Assembly: GCA_026129405.1 (NCBI GenBank)
Contig: JAHCID010000001.1
Span: 1,271,237-1,335,236, forward strand
Source of the DNA: a bacterium
GTDB lineage: Bacteria > Desulfobacterota > Binatia > DP-6
Length of the DNA stretch: 64,000 nt
Direction of reading: 5' to 3'
The notes beneath the pieces were generated by a model that was not told the origin of the DNA, did not search any database, and saw nothing but the letters and a program-made list of their open reading frames with translations. Position 1 is the first letter of the stretch, and each line of letters starts with the position of its first letter. Position numbers and translations under genes: made by a program. Positions 62,034-64,000 of this stretch are shown in pieces.

Positions 62034-64000
62034 TCACGCCGCGGGGCGTGCGTCGGCGTCGACGACGCGGCTCGCCGGCATCGCGATGGTGAAGCGCGTC
62101 TCCGCGCCGGGCGCGGAGACCACCGTCAGCGTGCCCCCGAAGGTCTCTTCGACGAGCTGGCGCGCGATCCAGAGCCCGAGGCCGGTGCCGCGGCCGGGCT
62201 CCTTCGTCGTATAGAGCTCGTCGAAGATGCGCGGCAGGACGTCGGGCGGGATGCCGCCGGCCCGATCGGTGACCGTGCACCGCACGGCGTCCGCCGTCCG
62301 CTCGAGCGCGATCGCCACCACGCCGTCGCGGACGCCATGGTCCTCGTACGCGTCGATGGCGTTGCCGACGAGGTTCACCAGCACCTGGCCGAGACGCGCG
62401 GGGTCGCCGCGCAGCGCGAGGTCGCCGCCCGCGGTGTGCGTCAGGCGGCATTCGGCGGCGCGCAGGCGGTGCGACAGCAGGGCTTCCGTTTCGGCGATCA
62501 CGTCGGTGACGCGGAAGACGCTGCGCCCGTCCGACGGCGTCTCGCGGCTGTGGAGCTTCACCTTGGCGATGAAGCTCGACGCCTTGCGTGCCCAGCCGGC
62601 CGCGGCCGTGGCCGCCTCGAGGAGCTCGCCGGCGATCGCGCGGTGGTCGTCGCGCGTCACCCCGGGGTCGTCGATCGAATCGAGGTACTCCTGGGCGAGG
62701 TCCGTGGTGACGCGCAGGGAGTTGTGCACGGCGCCGAGCGGCGTGTTCACCTCGTGGGCGATCCCGGCCGCGAGGCGGCCGAGCGTCGCGAGCCGGTCGG
62801 CGCGCAGGAGGCTCGTCTGGTTCTTCTCGAGCTGCGTGTAGGCGCTTCGCAGCTCGTCGAGCGACTCGTTGAGCTCGGCGTTGGCGCTCTCGAGCGCGCG
62901 CGTGCGGTCGCGGACCTGCCCTTCGAGCCGGGCGTTCAGCGCCTCGAGCTCGGCGAAGGCCTGTGCGCTGGTGAGCGCGAGCGCGAGCTGGGTCGCCGCC
63001 GCGCGCAGGAACGCGTCGTCGTAGGTGCCGTACGGATGCCCCGACGCCTTGCCGCCCAGCGCGAGGAAGGCGATCGGCGGGCCCCAGCTGCGGATGGGGA
63101 TCAGCAGCTCGGTGCCCTGCCCGCGCCAGACGGCGGGCAGGGTGCGGACGCCGTCGTCCCATTCGTATCGCGTGAGGATGCGGCCCTCGGCCGCGCGGGC
63201 CGCGAGCGCCGGCGGCAGCAGCAGGTGCTCGGGGCCGTGGAGGCCCGTGATGCGCCGGAAGCCGCCGTCGCCGTCGTCCCAGTACGTCGCCCACTGCGTC
63301 GGGCAGACGGTCGTTGCGAGGGCCTGCTCGGCCTGCGCGAGGACGTCGTGCCGCGTGTGCGCCGATGCGAGCCCGCGGCCGAGCGCGGCGAGCGCGCTCT
63401 CCGAGTCGTAGCCGCCGCGGAAGAAGACCCGATCCACCGCCGCCTGTACGCGCCGCTGGAGCGGCCAGAGCAGGAGGATCATGGCGAGGTTCACCACCGC
63501 CGACAGCGGCGTCGCCGCGGCGAGCGTGCCGTTGCCCGGCAGCAGCGTCGCCATCACCGCGAGCAGGCCGAGGTAGCCGCCGGCGGCGAGCGCGATGACG
63601 ATCACGTACGTGGTCGCGCGGCGCAGCAGGACGTCGATCTCGAACAGGTCCTGCTTGACGATCGCGTAGCCGACGCTGATCGGGAAGAGGAGCGCGGGCA
63701 GCACGCCGAGGTTCACCGCGACGCGGCCGCCGAGCAGCGCCGACGCCCCCATGGTCACCGCCGGCGCCAGCATGCCCGCCGCGGTGCCGAGCGCGACGAC
63801 GCTGATGCGCCGGCGCACCAGCGGCGACGGGCTGCGCAGATAGTCGTGGACGACGGCGACGATCACGAGCAGCGCGGCCAGCCCGTGCGCCGCCGTGACG
63901 AGCAGGTGCATGAGCGAGTACGCGCGCGGCGTGTCGAGCGCGGCCTCGTAGACGAGCGCCACGACGCCGAAGCCGGCGTAGAGCGCGACCAGGATCGGCC
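62034..64000 (-). CDS. Membrane histidine kinase with GAF-like domain, N-terminus cut by window end
   Basis: At least 655 aa, 5' partial: the frame stays open through the window edge, where PILVALYAGFGVV adds one more helix, so the GTG at 63962 is not the start. About six helices are followed by a GAF-like sensor region (AQEALATTVCPTQWATYWDDG and later), a coiled-coil (LEALNARLEGQVRDRTRALESANAEL), and the kinase core: H-box HEVNTPLGAVHNSLR, N-box LVNLVGNAIDAYED, G1 DRAGGIPPDVLPRIF, G2 GRGTGLGLWIA. It autophosphorylates on His and passes the phosphate to an unknown regulator. Confidence 0.88.
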   Translation of the reverse strand, partial: PILVALYAGFGVVALVYEAALDTPRAYSLMHLLVTAAHGLAALLVIVAVVHDYLRSPSPLVRRRISVVALGTAAGMLAPAVTMGASALLGGRVAVNLGVLPALLFPISVGYAIVKQDLFEIDVLLRRATTYVIVIALAAGGYLGLLAVMATLLPGNGTLAAATPLSAVVNLAMILLLWPLQRRVQAAVDRVFFRGGYDSESALAALGRGLASAHTRHDVLAQAEQALATTVCPTQWATYWDDGDGGFRRITGLHGPEHLLLPPALAARAAEGRILTRYEWDDGVRTLPAVWRGQGTELLIPIRSWGPPIAFLALGGKASGHPYGTYDDAFLRAAATQLALALTSAQAFAELEALNARLEGQVRDRTRALESANAELNESLDELRSAYTQLEKNQTSLLRADRLATLGRLAAGIAHEVNTPLGAVHNSLRVTTDLAQEYLDSIDDPGVTRDDHRAIAGELLEAATAAAGWARKASSFIAKVKLHSRETPSDGRSVFRVTDVIAETEALLSHRLRAAECRLTHTAGGDLALRGDPARLGQVLVNLVGNAIDAYEDHGVRDGVVAIALERTADAVRCTVTDRAGGIPPDVLPRIFDELYTTKEPGRGTGLGLWIARQLVEETFGGTLTVVSAPGAETRFTIAMPASRVVDADARPAA

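Overview
The window is a very GC-rich (roughly 70 %) chromosomal segment with dense, mostly short-spaced genes and almost no repeats. It looks like a Gram-negative bacterium: there is an LpxL-type lipid A acyltransferase, a type IV pilus locus with the aroE-pilB-pilT-pilC order, many Sec-exported proteins, lipoproteins and c-type cytochromes. Exported proteins with long Thr linkers or Cys-rich repeats, together with many acyl-CoA enzymes, suggest a deltaproteobacterial or Binatota-like lineage. That placement is inference only, because there is no rRNA gene here.

Layout. 0-3 kb: end of an iron-type FecCD/FecE ABC importer, an unknown coupled protein, then a Thr-linker secreted protein. 3-26 kb: a spread-out acyl-CoA catabolic region (two crotonases, thiolase, acyl-CoA dehydrogenase, two SDRs, biotin-dependent acyl-CoA carboxylase beta and alpha subunits, AtuA-like protein). 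This gene set matches the acyclic terpene utilisation (Atu) or branched-chain acyl-CoA carboxylation pathway. Interspersed are a flavin monooxygenase divergon with a Fur-box-like site, exported proteins, a polytopic glycosyltransferase-like protein and a transglutaminase/ABC exporter operon. 26-27.7 kb: peroxiredoxin, bacterioferritin and Bfd, with Fur-like sites. 27.7-31.8 kb: tmk-holB-ricT-metG operon. 32-41.8 kb: type IV pilus locus (aroE-pilB, pilT, pilC, pilA, pilD, minor pilins) with a good sigma-54 promoter for pilA and a strong terminator after it. 41.9-45.5 kb: pyruvate phosphate dikinase and recO. 45.7-49.4 kb: grpE-dnaK-dnaJ. 49.4-51.7 kb: thiL (broken by five +1 shifts), larB, ACT-domain regulator. 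51.9-64 kb: LolA-like protein, cytochromes, cold-shock protein, lipid A acyltransferase, LuxR-type response regulator, AlsS-like ThDP enzyme coupled to a C39-like peptidase, and a membrane histidine kinase cut by the window end.

Working together: the catabolic block can be read as CoA-ester oxidation (dehydrogenase), beta-methyl carboxylation (carboxylase), hydration (AtuE-like crotonase), AtuA-dependent cleavage and thiolysis, all yielding acetyl-CoA; pyruvate phosphate dikinase could feed gluconeogenesis. The iron genes (importer, Bfr/Bfd, monooxygenase divergon) look like one Fur regulon. Two short stretches (32.5-33.6 and 49.8-50.2 kb) carry dense frameshifts in otherwise well conserved reading frames, so either local sequence error or recent gene decay should be considered there.
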